Assembly (NCBI RefSeq): GCF_004683905.1
Contig: NZ_CP038438.1
Coordinates: 1,178,001-1,242,000, forward strand
Length of the DNA: 64,000 nucleotides
Direction: 5' to 3'
From: Pseudomonas fluorescens
Lineage (GTDB): Bacteria > Pseudomonadota > Gammaproteobacteria > Pseudomonadales > Pseudomonadaceae
Below are positions 8,815 to 17,466 of this stretch, piece by piece. The first letter of the stretch is position 1, and every line of letters begins with the position of its first letter. The translations under genes and the position numbers were made by a program. The notes under the pieces are model-generated. The model did not search any database. It was not told the origin of the DNA and saw only the letters and a program-made list of their open reading frames with translations.

Positions 8815-10179
8815 ATGCTGTTTGAAAGAGGATGGAAACACGCCCTGAAGCGGGTTTTTCTGTTGTGCCTGTTGGTTGGCTGGCGCGTGGGCGTTGCGGC
8901 GCATCTGGCGCATGATGAAGAGCAGTTGAACATCGGCACCGTTGTGCTGAGTGAAGCAGAGCGGCAATGGGTTCGCGATAACCCGACGGTGATCGTGGCG
9001 GCGGAGCAGTACCCGTTGTACCTGTTTCTGGATGAGCATGGTCATTGGAGCGGCTTGAACAATGATGTGCTCAAACGCATCAGCGCCATGACCGGGTTGC
9101 AATTCGTTTACCGGGAGTCGTTTTCCACCGCGCAGATGCTCGAACGCCTGGAAACCGGTGCCGCAGACATGAGCACGACCCTGGCGATGAATGATGAGCG
9201 CCGGTTGAGCCTGGATTTCAGTCATGCCTTTGGCGGTGCCGGCTGGGTATTTGTCGGCCGCGCCAGCGAGCCTGGAGTGCAATCGCTGGAGCAGTTGGCC
9301 AAACGGGTGCTGGTGTTGCCGGGTCGGCATGCGCTGGAGGGGGTGATCCGACGCGATTATCCGTCCATCGAATTACGTTCGGTGAAAACCTATGCCGAGG
9401 CGCGGGCGCTGGTCGAAAGCGGTGAGGCCTATGCCACCATCGAAAACGAAATCGGTGCGCAGCTCTATCCCTCGGGATTGCTGAAGGTTGGCGAATTGCT
9501 GGAGGGAAAATGGGAGGCAGATCTTCTGGCCGTGCGCAAGGGTCAGCCGCAATTGCTGAGCATCCTGAACAAGGCGCTTGAAGCGTTCCCGGCTTCCGAA
9601 CTGCGGGCCATTCGCCTGAACTGGCTGGGCGGCATCGGGCCGAAACCAGCTGCTGCGGGCTGGCAACACTGGTCGCGTTTGGGCTACTGGGGTGTGTGTG
9701 TGGTGGGGGCTTTTTGTGGGTTGTCGCTGTTATGGCATCGGCGAATGGCGGCGCTGATCAAACAGCATCGAGACGTACAAAGCCAACTCGGTGATCAATT
9801 GGTCTTCCAGCGCGCGCTGATAGACGCCATGCCTGACCCGGTGTTCGTTCGCGACCTGGAAGGGCGTCTGATCCTCTGTAACAAAAGCTACGAAGAGGCG
9901 TTGTCGATCCGCTTTGAGCAGGTGCAGGGGTGTCGCTTGATCGACGTCGATGCCCTGCCGCGTGCCACCGCCGGCATGCTGCATGAGGAGTTCATGATTC
10001 AGCTGAGAACCCGCCGAACCCGCTTCAGCAGACGTCGCCTGCAATTCAAGCAGGGTAATCGCGACATCTATCAATGGACGGTGCCGTTTTACTGTGCCAG
10101 TGGGGAGTTGCGAGGCTTGCTCGGCGGGTGGACGGACATCACCCGGCGTGATGCGGCAACGACGGGAGATCCGCATTGA
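8815..10179 (+). CDS. BvgS-like sensor lacking a kinase domain (SBP_bac_3 - TM - PAS)
   Basis: The product is 454 aa. It has an N-terminal signal/anchor (about 8-30), a periplasmic solute-binding-like domain (about 45-270, opening LSEAERQWVRDNPTVIVAAE as in BvgS/EvgS Venus-flytrap domains), one transmembrane helix (290-307) and a PAS/PAC domain (about 330-445, ending LRGLLGGWTDITRR). Where BvgS continues into a histidine kinase, this protein stops nine residues later. No kinase motif (H-box, N-box) is found in the 117 bases that follow. It may bind a ligand and signal through a partner, or be a degraded sensor. The ATG at 8815 follows AAGGAAG. Confidence 0.8.
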   Translation: MLFERGWKHALKRVFLLCLLVGWRVGVAAHLAHDEEQLNIGTVVLSEAERQWVRDNPTVIVAAEQYPLYLFLDEHGHWSGLNNDVLKRISAMTGLQFVYRESFSTAQMLERLETGAADMSTTLAMNDERRLSLDFSHAFGGAGWVFVGRASEPGVQSLEQLAKRVLVLPGRHALEGVIRRDYPSIELRSVKTYAEARALVESGEAYATIENEIGAQLYPSGLLKVGELLEGKWEADLLAVRKGQPQLLSILNKALEAFPASELRAIRLNWLGGIGPKPAAAGWQHWSRLGYWGVCVVGAFCGLSLLWHRRMAALIKQHRDVQSQLGDQLVFQRALIDAMPDPVFVRDLEGRLILCNKSYEEALSIRFEQVQGCRLIDVDALPRATAGMLHEEFMIQLRTRRTRFSRRRLQFKQGNRDIYQWTVPFYCASGELRGLLGGWTDITRRDAATTGDPH

Positions 10180-10200
10180 TATAGGGAAATTTCCTATATC
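10178..10200. promoter_or_regulatory. Near-perfect palindrome at the 3' end of the sensor gene
   Basis: GATATAGG-GAAATTT-CCTATATC overlaps the sensor stop codon and lies 96 bases before the receiver gene. Apart from one extra G, the core is an inverted pair of TTTCCTA-like heptads. That half-site is the one I associate with BvgA-type response regulators. It may be an operator for the downstream gene; no T-run makes a terminator unlikely. Confidence 0.45.
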
Positions 10201-10295
10201 ACGCGTTTCCTTTTCCGATGGGGGACTGAAGGAGGCTGCCCTAAAGTGGGCAGCAACTGCGGACGAGTCCGCGATTGCCGTTTCAGAGGTCGTCC

Positions 10296-10703
10296 ATGCG
10301 CTCGCTCAAAGTACTGATTCTCGAACCCGATCCTTATCGAATGATGGCGTTGCACCAGATGCTCAATGCGGTCGGTATCTACGACGTGCTGACAGCGCCG
10401 TCGCTGGCGTCCGCAAAGTGCTCGCTGGAGCGCCGCACCCGGGTCGACATAGCGATTTGCGATCCGCAACTGCGCGGCGGAGAGGGCCTGGCGCTGATCC
10501 GTCATCTGGTGGCCGGGCGGGAAGCGCGGGCGCTTATCCTGCTGGGGCGTGTGGCACCCGGCCTGCTGAGTGATCTCGAAAGCCTGCTGCACCAGCAGGA
10601 GCTGAAACTCCTGGGGCGTTTGCAAACGCCGGTCTCGGCAGTGCTGATGCGCGGGCTGCTGGACAGCTACCTGCAAGCGGCAGCCCATCCGGCGGGGGCT
10701 TGA
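10296..10703 (+). CDS. Stand-alone receiver-like protein, degenerate
   Basis: The 135-aa product is a single CheY-like domain: acidic E10/D12 in ILEPDPYRM and a phospho-acceptor candidate D56 in DIAICDPQLRGGEG. The conserved Thr/Ser after beta-4 is replaced (ILLGR), and the conserved Lys before Pro is missing (LQTPVS). No output domain follows. It may be co-expressed with the kinase-less sensor upstream. The ATG at 10296 follows AGAGGT. The missing Lys and Thr suggest reduced or absent phosphorylation switching. Confidence 0.7.
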   Translation: MRSLKVLILEPDPYRMMALHQMLNAVGIYDVLTAPSLASAKCSLERRTRVDIAICDPQLRGGEGLALIRHLVAGREARALILLGRVAPGLLSDLESLLHQQELKLLGRLQTPVSAVLMRGLLDSYLQAAAHPAGA

Positions 10704-10865
10704 GCCGATGGTTATGTTTCTGTCATCTTCACCGTGCATGCTCTGACAGACCGCTAACTGCTCCGGGAGCAGCGCGGTATTCAGAACTTTCTTCTCGGGC
10801 CGGTGGTCATTTATTGTGAACACGCCCCAGGCACAATGTTTTCGGACTATTGAGTGGAGATCGAG

Positions 10866-11147
10866 ATGGAAAGTATCAGTCTATTGCTCGGTGAGGCTCT
10901 GAGCCCGTATCAGGTGACGTTGACTCCGTGTGGCGCCCATGGCGAATGCCTGGTGACGCTGAAGAACAGCAACGGCGCCCTCGTGGTGGAGCGCGAATTC
11001 AATCAGGCGCAGTTGAGCGACAAACGCCTGCTGACAGATGTGGTTGACGGTTTGCACCGTGACGTCCTGATCGCTGAAGGGCGGCTGGAGCCCTGTGTGA
11101 TCGCGGCCTTGCGCAATGCGGCGCTGGATAAGCGTGCGGCCCTGTAA
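10866..11147 (+). CDS. DUF3509 domain protein
   Basis: The small 93-aa soluble protein begins MESISLLLGEALSPYQVTLT and ends with a helical tail. It matches my memory of the Pseudomonas-specific DUF3509 family, whose function is not known. No signal peptide or membrane segment is visible. The ATG at 10866 follows GTGGAG, and a rho-independent terminator lies about 130 bases downstream. Confidence 0.75.
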   Translation: MESISLLLGEALSPYQVTLTPCGAHGECLVTLKNSNGALVVEREFNQAQLSDKRLLTDVVDGLHRDVLIAEGRLEPCVIAALRNAALDKRAAL

Positions 11148-11274
11148 AGATGAAATATTTTTTGTGGGAACCTTCCTGCATCCCCGTCAGTCAGACCCCA
11201 TAACAGCAGGATCAAGCATTGTGCTCCGGTGCTTGTCGCTTGCTGCTACGGGTCTTTAAGCAGACCGCGTTTAA

Positions 11275-11311
11275 CCCCGAGTTGTCTCCCCACTGCTCGG
11301 GGTTTCTTTTT
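11275..11311 (+). terminator. Intrinsic terminator between convergent genes
   Basis: A CCCCGAG / CTCGGGG stem followed by TTTCTTTTT. It serves the DUF3509 gene and lies next to the 3' end of the minus-strand TIGR02285-type gene. The preceding gap (11148-11274) shows no gene. Confidence 0.85.
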
Positions 11312-11322
11312 GCCCGCAGGTT

Positions 11323-12228
11323 TTACTGCGTGGCCTGTTGCTCGAAAAAAATCCGCGCCTGTTGCAGATAATCCGTGCGCATTTCGGGGTCCAGCCAGTC
11401 GGCATACGACTGGTTCAGTTGCTCGTGGGGCAGGGTACGCAGCAGTTGGTTGATCTCACTGATCGCCTGACGGCCCTGAGGAGTATCGGAACACCCGACA
11501 AAGCCAGACAGATACTTGCCGGTGCCGCGAATCGGAAAGAACACCAGTTCGTCTTCGGCAATTTGCGCCTGCTGCGCCTGATAGCGGATCTCCGGCCAGT
11601 AACCCAGCACCACTTGCAGACGCCCCAGGCGCTGCATCGACAGCAGGCTGCTCAGGGCGTCGTTGCCATAATGCGGCGTCAACGCACCGCCGGGAGCCTG
11701 CTTGAGCAGACTGTCGAGATACTCGCCGTAACTGCGTTCCGCGACGACTCCGACCTTGATCTCGCCATTGGCCAGAAATGCCGGCAGATCGACTTCACCG
11801 TCGATCAGGTACGGCGCCAATACGTCGCGATCTTTCTGACGCACCACCAGACCATTACTGACAGCGCGAAACGCCGGGATAGAGAAAGTGATCCATTGCG
11901 TGCGCTCCTTGCTCCAGATCAGCGACGGATCGCAGGTGAAGGACGGCTCGTGCAGCATCTGCATGCCGCGGGCGCGATTGACCCGCATCAGCGTGTGTTC
12001 GTATTGCGGCATGCCGGCGATCAGCATCGGCATCAGTTGATCGATGACGCCCTGGCCCTTTTTCGGGCCTTCGAAGATGGTCAGGGGCGGCAGGTCGCGC
12101 AGCAACCAGACCAGCGTGGGTTTCGCTTGCGCCCAGGCGGGCAGGGCGAGCAGAAACAACAGGCCGAACAGCCGCCACGTCCACCAGTGGTGGGCGCGGT
12201 TGGCGTCCGATGTCTGCCGATGTTTCAG
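11323..12228 (-). CDS. TIGR02285-like periplasmic binding-fold protein
   Basis: A signal peptide (LFGLLFLLALPAWAQA) is followed by a solute-binding-like domain (KPTLVWLLRDLPPLTIFEGP, FVGCSDTPQGRQAISEINQ). It fits the TIGR02285 family, distantly related to extracellular solute-binding proteins; the ligand is unknown. No ATG, GTG or TTG lies close to the signal peptide. The nearest sensible start is a CTG at 12228 with GGAG nine bases upstream, giving 301 aa. An ATG farther upstream would add a long stretch out of frame inside the CoA-transferase gene. The start overlaps the end of that gene, so translation may be coupled. Confidence 0.7.
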   Translation of the reverse strand: MKHRQTSDANRAHHWWTWRLFGLLFLLALPAWAQAKPTLVWLLRDLPPLTIFEGPKKGQGVIDQLMPMLIAGMPQYEHTLMRVNRARGMQMLHEPSFTCDPSLIWSKERTQWITFSIPAFRAVSNGLVVRQKDRDVLAPYLIDGEVDLPAFLANGEIKVGVVAERSYGEYLDSLLKQAPGGALTPHYGNDALSSLLSMQRLGRLQVVLGYWPEIRYQAQQAQIAEDELVFFPIRGTGKYLSGFVGCSDTPQGRQAISEINQLLRTLPHEQLNQSYADWLDPEMRTDYLQQARIFFEQQATQ

Positions 12229-12229
12229 C

Positions 12230-13429
12230 TTAGATAGCTCCGTCTGCGCGCAACCGGGCGATCTGCTGTTCGTCGTAGCCAAGATCGTGCAGTACCTGCG
12301 CATTGTGTTCACCGAGCTGCGGCCCGACCCATTCGGAAGTGCCCGGTGTCTCAGAGAGTTTCGGCACGATGCCCGGCATCTTGAAAGGCTTGCCGTCCGG
12401 CAGCTTCGCCTGCAGGAACATTTCCCGGGCGAGGTACTGCGGATCGCTGAACATGTCCTCGGCACTGAAGATCCGGCTAGCCGGCACTTCCGCCTGATTG
12501 AGCAGGTCGAGCACGCTTTGCAGCGGCAGCGAATTGACCCAGCGGTCGATCACGCCATACAACTCGTCGCGGCGACTGTCGCGACCGTCGTTGCTCGCCA
12601 GTGTCGGGTCGTTGGCCAGATCCTCGCGGCCGATGATCAGCATGAAGCGCTTGAAGATTGCGTCGCCATTGGCACCGATCTGCACATGCTTGCCGTCGGC
12701 GCTGGTATGGATCGATGACGGCGTGATGCCCGGCATGATGTTGCCGGTGCGCTCGCGGATGAAGCCGAACACGTCGAACTCCGGCACCATGCTTTCCATC
12801 ATGGCGAAAATCGCCTCGTACAACGCGACATCGACTACCTGGCCGAGACCGCCGTTGACCTCACGATGACGCAGCGCCATCAGCGCGCCGATCACGCCCC
12901 ACAACGCGGCAATCGAATCGCCGATGGAGATTCCGGTGCGCACCGGTGGCCGGTCTTCGAAGCCGGTGATGTAGCGCAAACCGCCCATGGACTCGCCGAC
13001 CGCGCCGAAGCCCGGTTGATCCTTCATCGGCCCGGTCTGGCCGAAACCCGAGAGGCGCACCATCACCAGTTTCGGATTCAGCGCGTGCAGGGTTTCCCAG
13101 CTCAGCCCGAGTTTTTCCAGCACGCCGGGGCGAAAGTTTTCGATCAGGATGTCGGCTTCGCCCAGCAGTTTTTTCAGGATCGCCAGGCCCTCGGGGTGCT
13201 TGAGGTTCAGGGTCAGCGACTTCTTGTTACGAGCCTGGACGAACCACCACAGCGAAGTGCCTTCATACAATTTGCGCCACTTGCGCAGCGGATCGCCGCC
13301 GTCGGGCGATTCGACCTTGATCACTTCGGCGCCGAACTCGCCGCAAATGCGTGAGGCGAACGGCCCGGCAATCAACGTACCCAATTCAATGACTTTCACA
13401 CCGCTGAGCGGTTTGTTGGCGAACGGCAT
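12230..13429 (-). CDS. Class III (CaiB/BaiF) CoA-transferase
   Basis: The 399-aa cytoplasmic enzyme transfers CoA between carboxylic acids. Family marks are the N-terminal LSGVKVIELGTLIAGPFA, EVIKVESPDGGDPLR, the NFRPGVLEKLGL segment and GISIGDSIAALWG, in which D171 is the expected acyl-anhydride-forming aspartate. AGGA six bases before the ATG supports the start. The TIGR02285-like gene follows with its start at the stop codon. Likely donors include formyl-, succinyl- or glutaryl-CoA; sequence alone does not choose. Confidence 0.88.
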   Translation of the reverse strand: MPFANKPLSGVKVIELGTLIAGPFASRICGEFGAEVIKVESPDGGDPLRKWRKLYEGTSLWWFVQARNKKSLTLNLKHPEGLAILKKLLGEADILIENFRPGVLEKLGLSWETLHALNPKLVMVRLSGFGQTGPMKDQPGFGAVGESMGGLRYITGFEDRPPVRTGISIGDSIAALWGVIGALMALRHREVNGGLGQVVDVALYEAIFAMMESMVPEFDVFGFIRERTGNIMPGITPSSIHTSADGKHVQIGANGDAIFKRFMLIIGREDLANDPTLASNDGRDSRRDELYGVIDRWVNSLPLQSVLDLLNQAEVPASRIFSAEDMFSDPQYLAREMFLQAKLPDGKPFKMPGIVPKLSETPGTSEWVGPQLGEHNAQVLHDLGYDEQQIARLRADGAI

Positions 13430-13575
13430 ACTGAATCCTGTAGGACAAGGCTGAGCAGATACAGCGTTTTAACATAGCCGGCTGTCAGACGCCGCAGCTT
13501 GATCGCCATCAATTCGATGATTGCCTACCGCATCGGTTAGACTTGCCGACTTTCCTCGTATCAAGAAGCCCGTTC

Positions 13576-14118
13576 ATGGCCCAGCCGTCTACCACTTACA
13601 AATTCGAACTGAACCTCACTGACCTCGACCGTGGTGTCTACGAGAGCGTCAAGCAGACCATCGCCCGTCACCCCTCGGAAACCGAAGAGCGCATGACCGT
13701 GCGGCTGCTGGCCTACGCCCTTTGGTACAACGAACTGCTGTCGTTTGGCCGTGGTCTGTCGGATGTGGATGAACCTGCGCTGTGGGAAAAAAGCCTGGAC
13801 GACCGTGTTCTGCACTGGATTGAAGTCGGCCAGCCGGATGCCGATCGCCTGACCTGGTGCTCGCGTCGCACCGAACGCACCAGCCTGCTGGCCTATGGCA
13901 GCCTGCGCGTATGGGAAGGCAAAGTGGTGCCGGTGGCGAAGAACCTGAAAAACGTCAACATCGCCGCCGTGCCGCAAGAGGTGCTGGAAACTCTGGCCAA
14001 GGACATGCCGCGTGTCATCAAGTGGGACGTAATGATCAGCGAAGGCACGATCTTCGTCACCGACGACCGTGGTCAGCACGAAGTCCAGCTGGAATGGCTG
14101 GCAGGCGAGCGCGGCTGA
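13576..14118 (+). CDS. yaeQ: YaeQ family protein
   Basis: The 180-aa product matches YaeQ along its length: TTYKFELNLTDLDRGVYES, ETEERMTVRLLAYALWY and ISEGTIFVTDDRGQHEVQLEW. YaeQ proteins have a PD-(D/E)xK nuclease-like fold and were first linked to suppression of RfaH defects; their biochemical role is still unclear. The ATG at 13576 gives the family length, but the ribosome-binding site is poor. recJ follows after 55 bases. Confidence 0.9.
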   Translation: MAQPSTTYKFELNLTDLDRGVYESVKQTIARHPSETEERMTVRLLAYALWYNELLSFGRGLSDVDEPALWEKSLDDRVLHWIEVGQPDADRLTWCSRRTERTSLLAYGSLRVWEGKVVPVAKNLKNVNIAAVPQEVLETLAKDMPRVIKWDVMISEGTIFVTDDRGQHEVQLEWLAGERG

Positions 14119-14173
14119 TCCCGCGTCGCCTGCTGATTAATCCCACGTATTCAAGAGAAGTTTCCGTTACCCC

Positions 14174-15883
14174 ATGCGTATTGATCCTCGACCGTTGCCT
14201 GCCACGCTGCCGTTTCTCGGTGATCTGCCACCTTTGCTGACCCGTTTGTACGCGGCGCGTGGCGTTCAATCCGAGGCCGAGCTGGATAAAAGTCTGGCGC
14301 GGCTGATTCCGTTCCAGCAGCTCAAGGGCATCGAGGCGGCGGTGGATCTGCTGGTGACGGCGCTGGAGCAGCGTCAGCGGATTCTGATCGTCGGTGACTT
14401 CGATGCGGACGGGGCGACGGCCAGTACGGTCGGCGTGCTCGGCTTGCGTCTGCTGGGCGCGGCGCATGTCGATTATCTGGTGCCGAACCGCTTCGAATAC
14501 GGCTATGGCCTGACCCCGGAAATCGTCGAAGTCGCGCTGACCCGTGAGCCGCAGTTGTTGATCACTGTCGACAACGGCATCTCCAGCGTCGAAGGCGTGG
14601 CTGCCGCCAGGCGCGCGGGACTCAAGGTGTTGATCACCGACCACCACTTGCCCGGCGATGAACTGCCGCTGGCCGATGCACTGGTCAACCCGAATCAGCC
14701 AGGCTGCGAGTTTCCGAGCAAGGCGCTGGCCGGGGTCGGGGTGATTTTCTACGTGCTGATGGCCTTGCGCGCGCGCCTGCGCAGTCTCGGCTGGTATGAG
14801 AGCAAGCCACAGCCGAACATCGGTGAGTTGCTCGATCTGGTGGCGCTGGGCAGCGTCGCCGACGTGGTGCCGCTGGACGCCAACAACCGGATTCTGGTGC
14901 ATCAAGGCCTTGAGCGGATTCGCGCCGGGCGCGCACGGCCGGGGATCAAGGCGATTCTCGAAGTGGCCAAGCGTGATGCGGCGCGCATCACCTCCACCGA
15001 CCTGGGTTTCATCGTCGGCCCGCGCCTGAACGCGGCGGGGCGCCTGGATGACATGAGCCTCGGGATCGAATGCCTGCTCACCGCCGATGCCAATCTGGCG
15101 CGGGAAATGGCCGCGCAACTGGACGGCATGAACCAGGATCGCAAATCCATCGAGCAGGGCATGCAGCGCGAGGCGCTGGCCCAGCTCAAGGACTTGCCGG
15201 TGGAATCGATGCCGTTTGGCCTGTGCCTGTTCGATCCCGAGTGGCACCAGGGGGTGATCGGCATTCTCGCTTCGCGGATGAAAGAACGTTATTTCCGTCC
15301 GACGATTGCCTTCGCCGATGCCGGTGACGGTTTACTCAAGGGCTCGGGGCGTTCGGTGCAGGGTTTCCACATTCGCGATGCTTTGAGCGTGGTGGCGGCG
15401 CAGCATCCGAACCTGATTGCCAAGTACGGTGGCCACGCGATGGCGGCCGGTCTGACTTTGCCGCAAGAGAATTTTCCGCTGTTTGCCGAGGCTTTCGATG
15501 CCGAAGTGCGTCGGCAACTTCGTGAGGAGGACCTGACCGGGCGCATGCTTTCGGATGGCACGCTGGCGGTCGAGGAATTCCATCTGGAACTGGCCCGCGC
15601 CCTGCGCCATGCCGGGCCTTGGGGCCAGCACTTCCCGGAGCCGCTGTTCCATGGCGTGTTCCAGTTGGTCGAGCAACGGGTGGTCGGCGAGCGGCACCTG
15701 AAAGTGGTGCTGAAAAGCGAGTGCGGGTCGGTGAAGCTGGATGGCATCGCTTTCGGCATCGACCGTGATGTCTGGCCGAACCCGACCATTCAGTGGGTCG
15801 AGCTGGCCTACAAACTCGACGTCAACGAGTTCCGGGGCAACGAGACGGTGCAACTGATGATTGCCCACATCGAACCGCGCTGA
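14174..15883 (+). CDS. recJ: Single-strand-specific exonuclease RecJ
   Basis: RecJ degrades ssDNA 5' to 3' in RecF-pathway recombination and mismatch repair. The 569-aa product has the normal length. DHH-family motifs are visible: LIVGDFDADGATAS (about 71-84), VDNGISS (132-138), ITDHHLPGD (154-162), the GRLDDM segment, and the DHHA1 motif KYGGHAMAAGLTL. A C-terminal OB-like region follows. The start lacks a strong ribosome-binding site. Confidence 0.96.
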   Translation: MRIDPRPLPATLPFLGDLPPLLTRLYAARGVQSEAELDKSLARLIPFQQLKGIEAAVDLLVTALEQRQRILIVGDFDADGATASTVGVLGLRLLGAAHVDYLVPNRFEYGYGLTPEIVEVALTREPQLLITVDNGISSVEGVAAARRAGLKVLITDHHLPGDELPLADALVNPNQPGCEFPSKALAGVGVIFYVLMALRARLRSLGWYESKPQPNIGELLDLVALGSVADVVPLDANNRILVHQGLERIRAGRARPGIKAILEVAKRDAARITSTDLGFIVGPRLNAAGRLDDMSLGIECLLTADANLAREMAAQLDGMNQDRKSIEQGMQREALAQLKDLPVESMPFGLCLFDPEWHQGVIGILASRMKERYFRPTIAFADAGDGLLKGSGRSVQGFHIRDALSVVAAQHPNLIAKYGGHAMAAGLTLPQENFPLFAEAFDAEVRRQLREEDLTGRMLSDGTLAVEEFHLELARALRHAGPWGQHFPEPLFHGVFQLVEQRVVGERHLKVVLKSECGSVKLDGIAFGIDRDVWPNPTIQWVELAYKLDVNEFRGNETVQLMIAHIEPR

Positions 15884-15888
15884 CGCCA

Positions 15889-15952
15889 TTCGCGAGCAGG
15901 CTCGCTCCCACAGGCACGGTGTTGCCCTTGTGGGAGCGGGCTTGCTCGCGAA
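15889..15952. repeat. REP pair (REPIN)
   Basis: TTCGCGAGCAGGCTCGCTCC and the inverted copy TGGGAGCGGGCTTGCTCGCG are separated by about 17 bases, just after recJ. The remaining 200 bases to the OYE gene show no gene. Confidence 0.9.
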
Positions 15953-16152
15953 GGCGCTCTTTCACACACAGAATTACTCTGAACCCTCCCTCATCCCCGG
16001 TTGTCGACTAGGCTCTAAGCACTGCTTGATTGGCCTTGTGACGTCTTGTCGAATGTTTTGCCCGCGGGGGCGGGTGCTGCACCTTTTTCCTGTCACTCGT
16101 CGACTTTTCAAACAGAACCCTGGAGCCTGCCCACTGATTTGAGAGGTGCCCC

Positions 16153-17259
16153 ATGAGTCTGCTGCTCGAACCCTTTACCCTTCGCAAACTGACCCTGCCC
16201 AACCGCATCGCCGTGTCGCCGATGTGCCAGTACTCCAGCGTCGACGGTCTGGCCAACGACTGGCATCTGGTGCACCTGGGCAGCCGTGCGGTGGGCGGCG
16301 CCGGTCTGATATTCACTGAAGCCACGGCGGTTACCGCCGACGGGCGGATCACCGCCGAAGATCTCGGTTTGTGGAACGACGAACAGATCGAACCGCTGCA
16401 ACGCATCACCCGTTTCATCACGGCTCAGGGTGCGGTTGCTGGCATTCAACTGGCCCATGCCGGGCGCAAGGCCAGCACCCATCGGCCATGGATCGGCAAA
16501 CACGGTAGCGTCAAGCCGGAGGATGGCGGCTGGACCCCGGTCGGGCCGTCACCGATTGCCTTCGACCCGCAACACACGCAACCGAAACAGCTGAATGAAG
16601 GGCAAATCGCCGAAGTCATCCAGGCCTTCGTCGCTGCGGCCAAACGTGCGTTGACCGCAGGTTTCAGCGTGGTCGAAGTGCATGCCGCCCATGGTTATCT
16701 GCTGCATCAGTTTCTGTCGCCGCTGAGCAATCAGCGCCGCGATCAATACGGTGGTTCGTTCGAAAACCGTATTCGCCTGGTGTTGCAAGTCACCGAGGCC
16801 GTGCGCGAGGTCTGGCCGCAAGAGTTGCCGGTGTTTGTCCGGGTTTCGGCCACCGACTGGGTCGAAGACGGCTGGAACCCGGATGAAACCGTGGAGCTGG
16901 CGCGCCGCCTCAAGGCATTGGGAGCGGATCTGATCGACGTCTCTTCCGGTGGTACCGCCGCCAACGCCGAGATTCCTGTGGGGCCGGGTTATCAGACGCG
17001 CTTCGCCGAACGGGTGCGCAAGGAGTCCGGCATCGCCACCGGCACCGTCGGCATGATTACCGAGCCGGCGCAGGCCGAGCACATTCTGCGCACCTGTCAG
17101 GCCGACATCATCTTCCTCGCCCGTGAACTGCTGCGGGACCCGTACTGGCCGCTGCATGCCGACGATGATCTGGGTGGGCGCAAAGCGGTATGGCCTGCGC
17201 AGTATCAGCGCGCGACCCATCGTGATCAGCCGATTCACGAGTCTGACTTGCGCGATTGA
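16153..17259 (+). CDS. NADH:flavin oxidoreductase of the Old Yellow Enzyme family (XenA/YqjM class)
   Basis: The 368-aa FMN-dependent ene-reductase reduces activated C=C bonds of unsaturated carbonyls or nitro compounds. The PMCQYSS motif with C25 places it in the thermophilic-like XenA/YqjM class. The OYE fingerprint VHAAHGYLLHQFLSPLSNQR followed by YGGS is intact, as are GIQLAHAGRKAST and the C-terminal FLARELLRDPYWPL. The ATG follows GAGAGGTG. It ends at a strong terminator; the natural substrate is unknown. Confidence 0.9.
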   Translation: MSLLLEPFTLRKLTLPNRIAVSPMCQYSSVDGLANDWHLVHLGSRAVGGAGLIFTEATAVTADGRITAEDLGLWNDEQIEPLQRITRFITAQGAVAGIQLAHAGRKASTHRPWIGKHGSVKPEDGGWTPVGPSPIAFDPQHTQPKQLNEGQIAEVIQAFVAAAKRALTAGFSVVEVHAAHGYLLHQFLSPLSNQRRDQYGGSFENRIRLVLQVTEAVREVWPQELPVFVRVSATDWVEDGWNPDETVELARRLKALGADLIDVSSGGTAANAEIPVGPGYQTRFAERVRKESGIATGTVGMITEPAQAEHILRTCQADIIFLARELLRDPYWPLHADDDLGGRKAVWPAQYQRATHRDQPIHESDLRD

Positions 17260-17276
17260 GTCGGTTGCGGTAAAGC

Positions 17277-17316
17277 AAAAAGCCCCGGTCAGTGATGGCC
17301 GGGGCTTTGTTTTGTC
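17277..17316 (+). terminator. Intrinsic terminator after the OYE gene
   Basis: An AAAAAGCCCCGG...CCGGGGCTTTGTTTTG stem-loop with flanking A- and T-rich arms; possibly bidirectional. Confidence 0.9.
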
Positions 17317-17346
17317 TGGTTGTCGTTGCGCTGCCTGGTCGAACGC

Positions 17347-17439
17347 TATCGCGAGCAGGCTCACTCCTACAGTTGATCTGCGTCGAACACTCATTTTGTG
17401 AACGATAGATCCCCCTGTAGGAGTGAGCCTGCTCGCGAA
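17347..17439. repeat. REP pair, CTCACTCCTACAG variant
   Basis: TATCGCGAGCAGGCTCACTC and the inverted CTGTAGGAGTGAGCCTGCTC are 40-50 bases apart. This sequence variant recurs at 54993-55083 and 58043-58134. Confidence 0.9.
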
Positions 17440-17466
17440 GAGGCCAGGTCAGGCGCTACATAACCC

